Part shown: piece by piece, positions 15,606-23,944 of the stretch
Numbering within the stretch: position 1 is the first letter of the stretch
Layout of the letters: every line of letters starts with the position of its first letter
From: G963675935 sp963675935
GTDB taxonomy: Bacteria > Planctomycetota > Planctomycetia > Pirellulales > Thermoguttaceae
Direction: 5' to 3'
Length of the DNA: 64,000 bases
Assembly: GCA_963675935.2 (NCBI GenBank)
Contig: OY780964.2
Location: 1,116,001-1,180,000, forward strand
Notes under the pieces: generated by a model
Databases searched by the model: none
Told to the model about the DNA's origin: nothing
Seen by the model: only the letters and a program-made list of their open reading frames with translations
Program-made: the position numbers and the translations under genes

Positions 15606-18020
15606 GTGAAACGTCTTGTGGCCGCCGCCGTGCTCGCGGGCGTGTCGCTCGCGTCGATTGTAGGGACTTTGCAGGCCGATGTCACCGCCGAGCAAGTCCG
15701 CGCGGCCATCGACCACGGCGTGAAGTACCTCAAGTCGCAGCAACACGCCAACGGCGGTTGGTCCGAACTCGATATGCTCGGGCAGCACGGCGGCGTGAGC
15801 GCCCTTTGCACACTGGCCCTGTTGAACTCCGGCGTCGAGCCAAGCGACCCGGCCATGCAGCGGGCTCTGGATTATCTCCGAAAAGTCGATACCAAGCGAA
15901 CCTACGTCGTTTCGCTCCAAACGATGGTTTTCGCCAGGGCCGAGCCGGAAAAAGACCGCATGCTCATTCGCCGCAACGTGCAGTGGCTCGAATCCACTCA
16001 GTTGCACGAGCCCGCATGGAGCAAAGGAGGGTGGACCTATCCAGACCCACGGATCGGCGGCGGCTCGTGCGACAACTCGAACAGCCAATTCGCGCTCTTG
16101 GCTCTCTATGAGGCCGAGCGAGTCGGTGTGGCGGCCGGCGACCAGACATGGCGATTGGCCAAAACGTATTGGGAGCAATGCCAAGTCCCTCAAGATGGCT
16201 CTTGGCAGTACAGCCGGTCGATGCCCGGCAGCACCGGAAGCATGACCTGCGCCGGCATCACTTCGCTGGTGATCGCTTCCGACCGCGTGCAACAGCGCGG
16301 CGACGCCCGGGTGGTCGGCGACCACATCGAATGCTGCCAGCCCCGCAACACCGGCGATACTGACCGGGTTGAAAAAGCCATGCAGTGGCTCGGCTCGCAC
16401 TATTCCGTTGCGCATAACCCCGGCGTCGATGGCGGCGACAACCTGTACTATTATCTCTACGGACTCGAACGCGCCGGCCGGCTCACCGCTCATCGATTTC
16501 TCACGTGGACCGACAAAACCGGAAAGACGCATCGCGCCGACTGGTATCGCGAGGGGGCCGAGTTTCTGATTCGCAAGCAAGACAGTCTGTCGGGTTTTTG
16601 GACGGGAACAGGTCAGGCCGAGCGGATTCCCACCATCTCGACGAGCCTGGCTTTGCTGTTCCTCTCGAAAGGCCGCTGGCCGGTGGTCGTTGGCAAGCTG
16701 CAACACGCACCGGCCGACGATTGGAACTGCCACCGCAACGACGTGGCCAATCTGACCCGATATGTCGAACGCAAGTGGAAGCGGGACATGACCTGGCAAG
16801 TGGTCGATCCGCGTCTGGCCACGGTCGAGGAGCTTGTTCAGACGCCGGTGTTGTATCTGTGCGGCAGCCAAGACCCCGTGCCGGAAGGAGCGGCGGCGCG
16901 CCGTGAATTTGCCCAAAAGCTGCGCGATTATCTCGACCGTGGCGGCTTCTTGTTCGCCGAGGCTTATGGCGAAGGGCGTCCTTTTGACGAAGGTTTCCGC
17001 AGGCTCATGCAGGAAGTGTTTCCCGAACCGGAATACAAATTGCGTCTGTTGGAACCGGACCATCCGATTTGGTACGCCGAGGAGAAAGTCGCGGCCGACC
17101 AGCAGCGGCCGATCTGGGGCGTCGAGTTCGGCTGCCGCACCAGCGTGGTTTACGTTCCGCCCGACCCTCCGGCGGCGCCGCGGCCGGCGCTGTCGTGTCT
17201 TTGGGAATTGTCGCGGCCGGGACGCGAGCAGAAATATGGCCGCACGGTGCAATCGCAGATCGACGCCGCGCTGTCAATCGGCATCAACGTGCTGGCCTAC
17301 GCGACCAATCGGGAATTGCAGACGAAAGAGGATTTCTTCCGCCCGACCGGCGCGGCCGGCCCGCGCGATCGCGTCGAGCGAGGCCGGTTGCTGGTCGCCA
17401 CGCTTCGTCATCCGGGCGGGTGCAACGCCGCGCCCCGGGCCGTGGTGAATTTGATGGAGTCGGCCGCGAAGGAACTGAAAATTCGCACCCGCGTGCGCGA
17501 GGAACTGCTCGGCATCGATGACAACGCCCTGTTCGACTACCACCTCGTGTTCATGCACGGCCGGACGGCCTTCCGGCTGACCGACACGGAGCGGCAGCGG
17601 CTGAAACAGTACATCGAGCGTGGCGGCATGTTGATGGCCGACTCGATTTGCGCGAGCCGGGCGTTCAGCGAATCGTTCCGCCGCGAGATGGCGACGATCT
17701 TTCCCGATCATCCGATGGAGCGCATTCCGGCGACCGATCCGATCTTCTCGACGACCTACGGCGGGGCCGACTTGAAGCTGGTTTCGCGGCGCGATCCTTC
17801 GGCCGGTTCCGGTGCGGGCAAGCCGTTGGAAACGGTGACTCGCAAGGTTCCGCCCGACCTCGATGGCGTCAAATTCGGCGACCGCTGGGGCGTGGTATTT
17901 TCGCGGTTCGACTTGAGTTGCGCGTTGGAAAAGCGTGATTCGCTTGGCTGTCAGGGCTACACGCGGGAAGACGCCGCGCGGCTTGGTCTGAACATCGTGC
18001 TGTATTCGTTGCAGCAATAG
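15606..18020 (+). CDS. Secreted DUF4159 protein with prenyltransferase-like repeats
   Basis: An 804-residue exported protein starting at GTG 15606, with TAGGAG 8 bases upstream. A signal peptide (MKRLVAAAVLAGVSLASI...LQA) leads into alpha/alpha-toroid repeats of the terpenoid cyclase/prenyltransferase type (GVKYLKSQQHANGGW, ALDYLRKVDTKRTYV, EGAEFLIRKQD), residues 20-400. Two tandem DUF4159-like domains follow: RDYLDRGGFLFAEAYGEGRPFDEGFR at about 440-470 and QYIERGGMLMADSICASRAFSESFR at about 665-690. Planctomycete DUF4159 proteins are often encoded beside MoxR/BatA clusters; this one is divergent from moxR. The toroid repeats probably serve for binding, not catalysis. Confidence 0.85.
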   Translation: MKRLVAAAVLAGVSLASIVGTLQADVTAEQVRAAIDHGVKYLKSQQHANGGWSELDMLGQHGGVSALCTLALLNSGVEPSDPAMQRALDYLRKVDTKRTYVVSLQTMVFARAEPEKDRMLIRRNVQWLESTQLHEPAWSKGGWTYPDPRIGGGSCDNSNSQFALLALYEAERVGVAAGDQTWRLAKTYWEQCQVPQDGSWQYSRSMPGSTGSMTCAGITSLVIASDRVQQRGDARVVGDHIECCQPRNTGDTDRVEKAMQWLGSHYSVAHNPGVDGGDNLYYYLYGLERAGRLTAHRFLTWTDKTGKTHRADWYREGAEFLIRKQDSLSGFWTGTGQAERIPTISTSLALLFLSKGRWPVVVGKLQHAPADDWNCHRNDVANLTRYVERKWKRDMTWQVVDPRLATVEELVQTPVLYLCGSQDPVPEGAAARREFAQKLRDYLDRGGFLFAEAYGEGRPFDEGFRRLMQEVFPEPEYKLRLLEPDHPIWYAEEKVAADQQRPIWGVEFGCRTSVVYVPPDPPAAPRPALSCLWELSRPGREQKYGRTVQSQIDAALSIGINVLAYATNRELQTKEDFFRPTGAAGPRDRVERGRLLVATLRHPGGCNAAPRAVVNLMESAAKELKIRTRVREELLGIDDNALFDYHLVFMHGRTAFRLTDTERQRLKQYIERGGMLMADSICASRAFSESFRREMATIFPDHPMERIPATDPIFSTTYGGADLKLVSRRDPSAGSGAGKPLETVTRKVPPDLDGVKFGDRWGVVFSRFDLSCALEKRDSLGCQGYTREDAARLGLNIVLYSLQQ

Positions 18021-18049
18021 AACATGGAAGAAGATAACAAGAACCAACG

Positions 18050-18195
18050 GATTGATGCACGTGCTTGTGGGTGTTGTCGTCGGCCTCAATCGCCTCCTTG
18101 TAATTGTTGGGGTGTTGCTCGATGGTTAGCTCGGCGTAGTTCGGCTTGACATTCTCCGCTAGTCCCTTCTCGATGTGCGCGACTGCTTAGGGTCT
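18050..18195 (-). pseudogene. Possible remnant of an unidentified gene
   Basis: On the minus strand, one frame reads AHIEKGLAENVKPNYAELTI followed by EQHPNNYKEAIEADDNTHKH without a start codon, then runs into the end of the DUF4159 gene. The residue composition looks like a real helical protein rather than antisense noise, and its upstream end abuts a palindromic repeat. I do not recognise the family. Confidence 0.3.
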
Positions 18196-18315
18196 GTGAA
18201 AAACCAATTGGTGAATTATACGTAGGACGGATTTCCGAATCCGGCCAGTTTTCAGGGATGGATTCGGAAATCCGTCCTACAAAATTGCACAAGTTATTCT
18301 TTAGCAGCGCCTCAG
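18185..18315. repeat. MITE-like element, family C copy 1
   Basis: The core hairpin at 18222-18280 has arms GTAGGACGGATTTCCGAATC and GATTCGGAAATCCGTCCTAC. Degenerate outer arms surround it. A related copy is at 23714-23832. The rest of the 18021-18420 gap holds only the remnant noted above and short repeats. Confidence 0.75.
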
Positions 18316-18420
18316 TAAAGGATCGTTGGACCAGGACACCATATCGTGTCAAGACCCAAATCCCAAGACCAAAGTCCCAAGATCAAAAATCGTTATGCTA
18401 AAGCGTAACCCACGCATTTT

Positions 18421-19236
18421 CTAAAACAACGGTTCTTCGCGGCGGCGGTGTTGAACCCAAAGCTCCCAGGCCAATCGAGCCGGCCCATAAAGCACGAAGG
18501 CCGACACCGCAATCGGCAGGGCGTAGCCCCGGGCCACCATGAGCGCCACGAAGAAAAACACGACCGCGACGACGTGCCCAAAACTCCGCTGGCCGCGCAA
18601 CACGCGATTCGTAAGGTGCGGATAACGAATCCGCGAAACCATCAACAGCGCCGCCAACAGACCGAAGAACGGCAACACCGTCTGCAAACACTTATCGACG
18701 CCCTCCATCAGCAGCGTGGGATTCTGGCGAAGCGTATAGAACATGATGGCAAAGCTGGCGACCACCGCCGCGGCCGCAGGGCTCGGCAACCCGCTGAAGT
18801 ACAAATGCTCGTCGTCGTCGCTCGTCTCGACGTTGAATCGGGCCAACCGCAACGCCGCGCACGCCGCAAACGCCGCCGCGATAATCCATACTTCGTAGCT
18901 GTGGCCAAGAGTAAACCGAGGACACATCTTCACCAATAAAAAACCCGGGGCCACGCCAAAACTCACCACGTCGCACAGACTGTCCAACTCCGCCCCAAAA
19001 TCGCTCGTCGTCCGCGCGAGCCGGGCAACGTAGCCGTCCAGCCCGTCAAACACCATCGCCAGAAAAATCAGCCATCCGCTGAGCATCAAATTGGGCGCGT
19101 CGTCCACCAGGGTGGCCAAGTTCATGGCATCCGGCTTGTCGATCCGCGCGGCCACGACGATGGCGAAGAACCCACAAATCAGGTTCCCCAGCGTCAGCAG
19201 GGTCGGAAAAACAGCGATGGTGCGAATGGGTCGCAT
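18421..19236 (-). CDS. pssA: CDP-diacylglycerol--serine O-phosphatidyltransferase
   Basis: A 271-residue integral membrane enzyme that makes phosphatidylserine from CDP-diacylglycerol and serine. The CDP-alcohol phosphotransferase signature is complete: DGLDGYVARLARTTSDFGAELDSLCDVVSFG at about residues 63-93, with the D-G-A-R-G-D-D residues in place. Several hydrophobic segments follow. It lies 56 bases downstream of psd on the same strand, so the two steps to phosphatidylethanolamine are encoded as a pair. No clear Shine-Dalgarno sequence precedes the ATG. Confidence 0.92.
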   Translation of the reverse strand: MRPIRTIAVFPTLLTLGNLICGFFAIVVAARIDKPDAMNLATLVDDAPNLMLSGWLIFLAMVFDGLDGYVARLARTTSDFGAELDSLCDVVSFGVAPGFLLVKMCPRFTLGHSYEVWIIAAAFAACAALRLARFNVETSDDDEHLYFSGLPSPAAAAVVASFAIMFYTLRQNPTLLMEGVDKCLQTVLPFFGLLAALLMVSRIRYPHLTNRVLRGQRSFGHVVAVVFFFVALMVARGYALPIAVSAFVLYGPARLAWELWVQHRRREEPLF

Positions 19237-19292
19237 GAATATAAATTAGCCGCTTGCGGCTACGCAAGGAAAAACTGAAAACCGAATACTTC

Positions 19293-20243
19293 TCACCACC
19301 GCGCCATGATCGTTTCGCCCGCCTTGATCTTTTGACCAATCTTGACTTCGATCGCTAAATCCTCCACGTCGGGCAAAATCAACTCCGTGCGGCTGCCAAG
19401 CTTGATCATGCCGATCTTCCCGCCGCGCTCGAGCGACTCGCCGGGCCGAAGGTCGCAGACGATCCGCCGGGCAATCGCCCCGGATATCTGCCGAACGATC
19501 ATCCGCCGATGCGGCGGCGCGTCTTCTTCCAAACCGATCCACGTGTTTTCATTTTTGATCGCACTTTCGGGATTCAAGGCGTTCAAAAATCCGCCGGGCG
19601 AATACTTCAGTGCAATCACCCGCGACGCCGCCGGCGCCCGGTTCAAGTGTACATTGAAAATGGATAGGAAAATGCCGATGCGCACCGCCGGCCCCCCGAT
19701 GAAATCGTCGTGCGCAAGCTTCGTAATTTCCACCACTTTTCCGTCGGCCGGCGCGACCAGCAGCCCTGGCCCCTCGGGCACGCGGCGATGCGGATCGCGG
19801 AAGAAATAAACCACCAAACACAACGGCACGCCTGGCACGACGGCCGCATACCAATATGGCGTGCAGGCCAGCAGAACCGTGAGAGCCAAAAGCGGAAGGC
19901 CCATCAAAAACAGTTCGGCCAACCCCCAACGGGCAAACGGCAGCCGGCCACGCCAGCGGAACGGGTCGTCGGCCGACTCCCAGCAGCACGCGCAGCGGTT
20001 TCGGCAGAATTTCAGGTCGCGGGGGTCGAGAATTTCGTGGGGGGCGCCCGAGGCGTCGCCCTTTCGTCGTTCGGCCATGCGGTGGACGTAGCCCGGCCGA
20101 AACTTTTTGAGCCAAAATCGGCGCCAGCGGCCCCAGGCTAACTCGATACGATAGCAACGTCCACCCCCCGGTTGCACGGAAACAAAATTTTCCGGCAAAG
20201 GCAAGTGATCTGATCGGGGGGTGTTTGAGTCTGGTTCAGGCAT
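19293..20243 (-). CDS. psd: Phosphatidylserine decarboxylase
   Basis: A 316-residue proenzyme that decarboxylates phosphatidylserine to phosphatidylethanolamine. Family motifs include APADGKVVEI, FLSIFNVHLNRAP and the C-terminal autocleavage region KLGSRTELILP, where the LGS serine would become the pyruvoyl group. Two hydrophobic segments lie near residues 130-165. The N-terminal ~110 residues (with CRNRCACCWESAD, a Cys cluster) are longer than in compact Psd proteins and may be a lineage extension. Transcribed ahead of pssA. Confidence 0.9.
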   Translation of the reverse strand: MPEPDSNTPRSDHLPLPENFVSVQPGGGRCYRIELAWGRWRRFWLKKFRPGYVHRMAERRKGDASGAPHEILDPRDLKFCRNRCACCWESADDPFRWRGRLPFARWGLAELFLMGLPLLALTVLLACTPYWYAAVVPGVPLCLVVYFFRDPHRRVPEGPGLLVAPADGKVVEITKLAHDDFIGGPAVRIGIFLSIFNVHLNRAPAASRVIALKYSPGGFLNALNPESAIKNENTWIGLEEDAPPHRRMIVRQISGAIARRIVCDLRPGESLERGGKIGMIKLGSRTELILPDVEDLAIEVKIGQKIKAGETIMARW

Positions 20244-20455
20244 AAATGAAATGATGCTCGCGTGAGCCCACTATGGTATCGCCATTTCGACGGGATGGGA
20301 AGGAAGGGGCTGGCTTCCCCTCCGTCTAGGGCGAGAAAAACGCCGGAAAATAACGTGTTGCGCCGGAAAATACCACGGTCTTGCGTCAAACGGCGGTTTC
20401 GGATACCCTCCGCTGCCCAAACTGCCGGGCGTGAAGGGGATCCTGCCCAAAAATC

Positions 20456-20929
20456 ATGGAATACGAGGTTCAGCACATCGCCCGACGTTGCGCGACGACC
20501 GGCCGCGAGTTTGCGCCGGGCGAGACGTATTACTCCGTGCTGATGGCCGAGGGAGCGGATCTGAATCGTTACGACTACGCCGCCGAGGCGTGGCAAGGTC
20601 CGCCGGCGGAAGCCATCGGCTGGTGGAAGTCGCAGATTCCCGACCGCAACGCCGCCAAAAAGCACTGGGCGCCCAACGACGTGATGCTCAACTTCTGGGA
20701 CGAGTTGGCCGACCAGCCCGAAAAACAAGACATGCGCTATGTGTTGACCTTGCTGCTGGTTCGCCGCAGGGTGTTTCGGTTGGAGGAAGAAAAGATCGAC
20801 GCCCGGGGGCGGGAGTTGGTTTCCGTGTATTGTCCCCGCCGCGAGACGAGCTATGAAATTCCCGCGGTCATTCCCGAGCCGTCCCGGATTGACGAAATTC
20901 AGGAGGAGCTTACGGCATTATTGCGGTAG
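20456..20929 (+). CDS. Conserved hypothetical protein
   Basis: A 157-residue soluble protein, MEYEVQHIARRCATTGREFA..., with a Cys-containing N-terminus (RRCATTG) and a later YCPRRETSYEIP segment. It has no signal peptide or membrane helix. The opening resembles short zinc-ribbon-like planctomycete proteins, but only isolated Cys residues are visible, so metal binding is doubtful. It is divergent from psd and followed 56 bases later by a small lipoprotein gene. Function unknown. Confidence 0.7.
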   Translation: MEYEVQHIARRCATTGREFAPGETYYSVLMAEGADLNRYDYAAEAWQGPPAEAIGWWKSQIPDRNAAKKHWAPNDVMLNFWDELADQPEKQDMRYVLTLLLVRRRVFRLEEEKIDARGRELVSVYCPRRETSYEIPAVIPEPSRIDEIQEELTALLR

Positions 20930-20985
20930 AAAACAACTGCACAAGTTTAGCCGGTGAGCTTGCTCGCCGCGTGGAATTGCGAAAA

Positions 20986-21171
20986 ATGCGGAAGGTTGCG
21001 TATTCATTTCTGGGTTTGATTTTATTCACCGCAACGATTTTGGGTTGCGGTTGGTTTCCGGGTCCAAAATATCCGCCGGCCGATCCGCCGCTGGTCGATG
21101 AGCCTGCGAAAACGCTTAATATCGGTTGCGCGACGGTAGAGGCCGGAGCGGGAAACGCGATAAGAGAATAA
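20986..21171 (+). CDS. Small lipoprotein
   Basis: A 61-residue protein from ATG 20986 (MRKVAYSFLGLILFTATILG), with a lipobox ILGC giving Cys at about residue 22, then a short Pro-rich mature part. A GTG at 20971 is an alternative start but falls in an imperfect palindrome. Likely anchored to a membrane by its lipid. Function unknown. Confidence 0.55.
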   Translation: MRKVAYSFLGLILFTATILGCGWFPGPKYPPADPPLVDEPAKTLNIGCATVEAGAGNAIRE

Positions 21172-21185
21172 TAGGAGTAATAGGC

Positions 21186-21331
21186 GTAGGTTATGCTTTA
21201 GCATAACGAGTTTGGTCTTTGGTCTTAGGGCTTGGGGCTTAGGCCTTGGCACGAAGTCCAAAGCCCTAAGACCTAAGCCCCAAAACCCCTTTGGTTGCGA
21301 CTACACCGCGTTATGCTGAAGCATAACCTAC
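21186..21331. repeat. Palindromic element with GTAGGTTATGC ends
   Basis: Arms at 21186-21208 (GTAGGTTATGCTTTAGCATA...) and 21309-21331 are inverted copies; inside is a second inverted repeat made of CTTAGGGCTTGG-type units. It fills the gap between the two lipoprotein genes. Confidence 0.75.
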
Positions 21332-21346
21332 AACAAACCACGAACC

Positions 21347-22243
21347 ATGAACGCCTACCAACGCCGCTGGCTGCTGTTGCTCGTCGTGGGACTGTTCGCC
21401 GCGAGCGGCGCCAGTTGCCCGCGCATGATCCGGCAAGTGACCAACCCGCTGCCGCGGGTGTTGCCGCCGGCCGCGCCGTTGGAAAAAGTCATCGAGGTGG
21501 TCAACCGCAATAACTCGCAAATTCAATCGTTCTCGACGAATCGGGCGTCGATCAGCGGGCAGGGATTTCCCTCGCTCACCGCGAGCATCGCCTTCCAACG
21601 CCCGCAACGTTTTCGCATGAAGGCGGAATGGATGACCGGCGCCGAGTTCGACATGGGCAGCAACGATGAATTTTTCTGGTTCTGGATGCGTCGGCAAGAG
21701 CCGCCGGCGGTGTACAAGTGCCGCCACGATCAATTCGCCGCAAGCCAAGCGCGGCAAGCCGTGCCGTTCGATCCCAAGTGGCTGATCGAGGCGTTCGGCG
21801 TTGCGGAATTTGATCCCGGTCTGCCGCATCAAATATCGTATCTGCCGAACGACCGCATCCGGATCGACACGATCCGCAACACGCCCCAGGGACCGATGAC
21901 GAAAATCGCGATCCTCGACGGCTCGCAAGGTTGGATCTTGGAGCAGCATCTTTTCGACGCCCAGCGTCATCCGGTGGGCAGTTCCGTGGCCAGTGGCCAT
22001 CGCCGCGATCCGCTGAGCGGGCTGGTCATGCCGACGGTCGTGCAGATCAACTGTCCCGCCTCGCAGTTAGCCATGCGGATCGATTTGGGTAACGTCGAGA
22101 TCAATCGGTTGACCGACGATCGGGCGGCTTTATGGACGGTGCCGAGCATTCCCGGCACGCCGGTGGTCGATATGGGCGATCCGAACTTCCGCCCGCCGGC
22201 CGCGCAAACGACGGCGACCCATTCCCGCCGCACCACGCGCTAA
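21347..22243 (+). CDS. Lipoprotein with LolA/LolB-like fold (putative)
   Basis: A 298-residue lipoprotein. The signal RRWLLLLVVGLFAASGASC has a lipobox ending in Cys24. The mature part starts with a segment on averaged strand-rich repeats (IQSFSTNRASIS, SLTASIAFQRPQRFRMKAEW, DMGSNDEFFWFWMRR), the style of outer-membrane lipoprotein carriers of the LolA/DUF4292 type. The match is of general character, not of specific residues. The insertion sequence begins right after the stop codon; the stop TAA is part of the IS target duplication, so the protein is unchanged. Confidence 0.7.
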   Translation: MNAYQRRWLLLLVVGLFAASGASCPRMIRQVTNPLPRVLPPAAPLEKVIEVVNRNNSQIQSFSTNRASISGQGFPSLTASIAFQRPQRFRMKAEWMTGAEFDMGSNDEFFWFWMRRQEPPAVYKCRHDQFAASQARQAVPFDPKWLIEAFGVAEFDPGLPHQISYLPNDRIRIDTIRNTPQGPMTKIAILDGSQGWILEQHLFDAQRHPVGSSVASGHRRDPLSGLVMPTVVQINCPASQLAMRIDLGNVEINRLTDDRAALWTVPSIPGTPVVDMGDPNFRPPAAQTTATHSRRTTR

Positions 22244-22244
22244 G

Positions 22245-23706
22245 CAGTAGTTTCTAGGACTTTTTGATATTCACAAGGACGCCCCTTTCGGGACATCATG
22301 CGGTTTGGAAACATCTCGCTTGATACCCGAAAGGAGAGCGTCATGGATGATATTAAGGAGCTTTGCTCGGAATGGCAATCGCTTTTGGAAAACTTTCGCG
22401 GAGTTTTTACCCTCGGCGGTTGGGCACGGTTCACCCAATGGGCCACCGGAACCGTCTTGTGTTCCGAGGAACACACGATTACCCAGATACTCACCGGACT
22501 CGGTTTGGAGACTCAGTGGCGAAACGTCGAGTGCTTCGCGGAATATGGAGCGTGGGACCGCGAGGCCGTCGAACGCCAGTTGATGCGGTTGGTCGAACAA
22601 GAACATCCGGCACGATGGGGAAGGTATCATCCCGTGGCCATTGACGACACCAAAGAACATCGAACCAGCGCGGACGTGTGGGGAACTTGCACCTTCCACG
22701 AATCCGGCGCGCGGAGTCCCAACCGCGCCACGACGGTCCGCGCGCACAACTGGGTCGTCATGGGCGATCTCGCACCAGGCAAGCCGTGGACCTACATGCC
22801 CACCGCGTCGCGGCTGTATTTTCGCAAGAGCCAATTGCCCGCCGGCGAACGGTTTCAGACCAAAACGGCGATGGCGGTGGAGATGCTCCGCGAGGTCGAT
22901 GCGGAATCGGCGGCCTCGGTTTTGGCCGCGTTTGACGGGGCTTATGCGATGGAAACGGTCATCAAGCCGTGCTTGAATCCACCCGAGGGAAAACGTCGCA
23001 TCGAGTTCGTCACGCGATTGCGGCGCGACGCTCGCTTGTACGAGCCGTTGGCCGCGTCGGCCAAAAATCCGAAAGGCGGTCGGCCGCGCAAATGGGGAAA
23101 ACGTTTGCCAGCGCCCCAGGAACACGACAAGTGGAATATGCCTTGGCGGCAAGGCCGCGCCTACGTCTACGGCCGCATCCGCACATTCCGCTACAAGTGC
23201 CTGCAATGCTGTTGGTCGGTCAGCGGCCCCGAACAACTCATGGCCGCGTTTGTGTTCGAGGTGCCTGGCTACGACAAACTGTGGGCGACGATCACCAGCG
23301 CCTCCGACTTGTCGGCGAGCCAAACACTTTCCGCCAACAGCGGACGCTTTCGGCAGGAAGATGGATTCCGCGATCACAAGCAGCGATTGGGCATGGAAGA
23401 ATGTCGGGCGTGGACGAAGGAGCCGGTGTTGCGAACGTTCCAAATCCAGATGACGACGCTGACGTTGCTGCGGCTGATGCAGTTTCGCCTGGCCGACCGT
23501 TTCGGCGAGAGTTGGTGTCCGCCACCGCCTTGGAACTCGGGCAAACGTCACGTGTCGATCCTCGATCTGCGTCGATTGTTCTGGAAGCATCGTTCGAGGT
23601 TTTCGCAAGTCATGTCCGCCTTGAACGACTTGGAAAAACCTCCCCAAACCAAATATCTCAGCGGCCAGCCCACCAGCCGGGCCGCTTAAAGTCCTAGAAA
23701 CTACTG
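22245..23706 (+). mobile_element. IS701-like insertion sequence, complete
   Basis: A 1,462-bp element with perfect 19-bp terminal inverted repeats, CAGTAGTTTCTAGGACTTT at 22245-22263 and its complement at 23688-23706. The direct repeat GCTAAG flanks it (22239-22244 and 23707-23712) and includes CTAA, which fits the 4-bp YTAR target reported for IS701-type elements. It carries one intact transposase gene, so it may be active or recently arrived. Confidence 0.9.
22343..23689 (+). CDS. IS701-like DDE transposase
   Basis: A 448-residue transposase of the DDE superfamily. The probable acidic triad lies in VAIDDTKEHR (about residue 98), AAFDGAYAMET (about 198) and RQEDGFRDHKQRLG (about 340). A Zn-like CLQCCW motif precedes the last block. 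ATG 22343 has AAGGAGAG 6 bases upstream. The frame is uninterrupted. It ends inside the right terminal inverted repeat. Confidence 0.9.
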   Translation: MDDIKELCSEWQSLLENFRGVFTLGGWARFTQWATGTVLCSEEHTITQILTGLGLETQWRNVECFAEYGAWDREAVERQLMRLVEQEHPARWGRYHPVAIDDTKEHRTSADVWGTCTFHESGARSPNRATTVRAHNWVVMGDLAPGKPWTYMPTASRLYFRKSQLPAGERFQTKTAMAVEMLREVDAESAASVLAAFDGAYAMETVIKPCLNPPEGKRRIEFVTRLRRDARLYEPLAASAKNPKGGRPRKWGKRLPAPQEHDKWNMPWRQGRAYVYGRIRTFRYKCLQCCWSVSGPEQLMAAFVFEVPGYDKLWATITSASDLSASQTLSANSGRFRQEDGFRDHKQRLGMEECRAWTKEPVLRTFQIQMTTLTLLRLMQFRLADRFGESWCPPPPWNSGKRHVSILDLRRLFWKHRSRFSQVMSALNDLEKPPQTKYLSGQPTSRAA

Positions 23707-23713
23707 GCTAAGT

Positions 23714-23832
23714 GACTGCGCAATAATAAGTTGATCGAATATGTAGGACGGATTTCCGAATCCGTTTCTGAAAACCGGACGGATTTGGAAATCCGTCCTA
23801 CGGTAAATTGTACAGTTAGTTTTTGCGCAGTC
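23714..23832. repeat. MITE-like element, family C copy 2
   Basis: Perfect 10-bp ends GACTGCGCAA and TTGCGCAGTC enclose the core hairpin at 23743-23801 with GTAGGACGGATTTCC arms. It abuts the IS right target duplication by one base, so the IS landed at the edge of this element. Confidence 0.8.
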
Positions 23833-23877
23833 CCTAAATAGCCTTGCGTGATTCTGGGAGGCCAAGAAAACGAAAAT

Positions 23878-23908
23878 GTTGGGGTGGCAGTTCAACTGCC
23901 ACCCCAAC
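23878..23908. terminator. Perfect hairpin downstream of DUF1559 gene
   Basis: A 31-bp palindrome with arms GTTGGGGTGGCAGTT/AACTGCCACCCCAAC. It lies 36 bases past the stop of the minus-strand DUF1559 gene, with A/T-rich DNA beyond it, so it may terminate transcription. A sister copy is at 26309-26339. Confidence 0.55.
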
Positions 23909-23944
23909 GAGATTTTCTCCCAGGATTACGAAGACTATTTCGTC

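Noticed and set aside
15531..17252. Long open frame on the minus strand opposite the DUF4159 gene (573 codons)
   Set aside because: It is the antisense shadow of a high-GC gene, with Arg/Ala/Gly-rich composition, no family motif and no ribosome site. The plus-strand gene has a signal peptide and recognisable domains.
22271..23647. 458-codon minus-strand frame inside the insertion sequence
   Set aside because: Antisense of the transposase; IS701-like elements carry a single gene, and the plus strand has the DDE motifs and a ribosome site.
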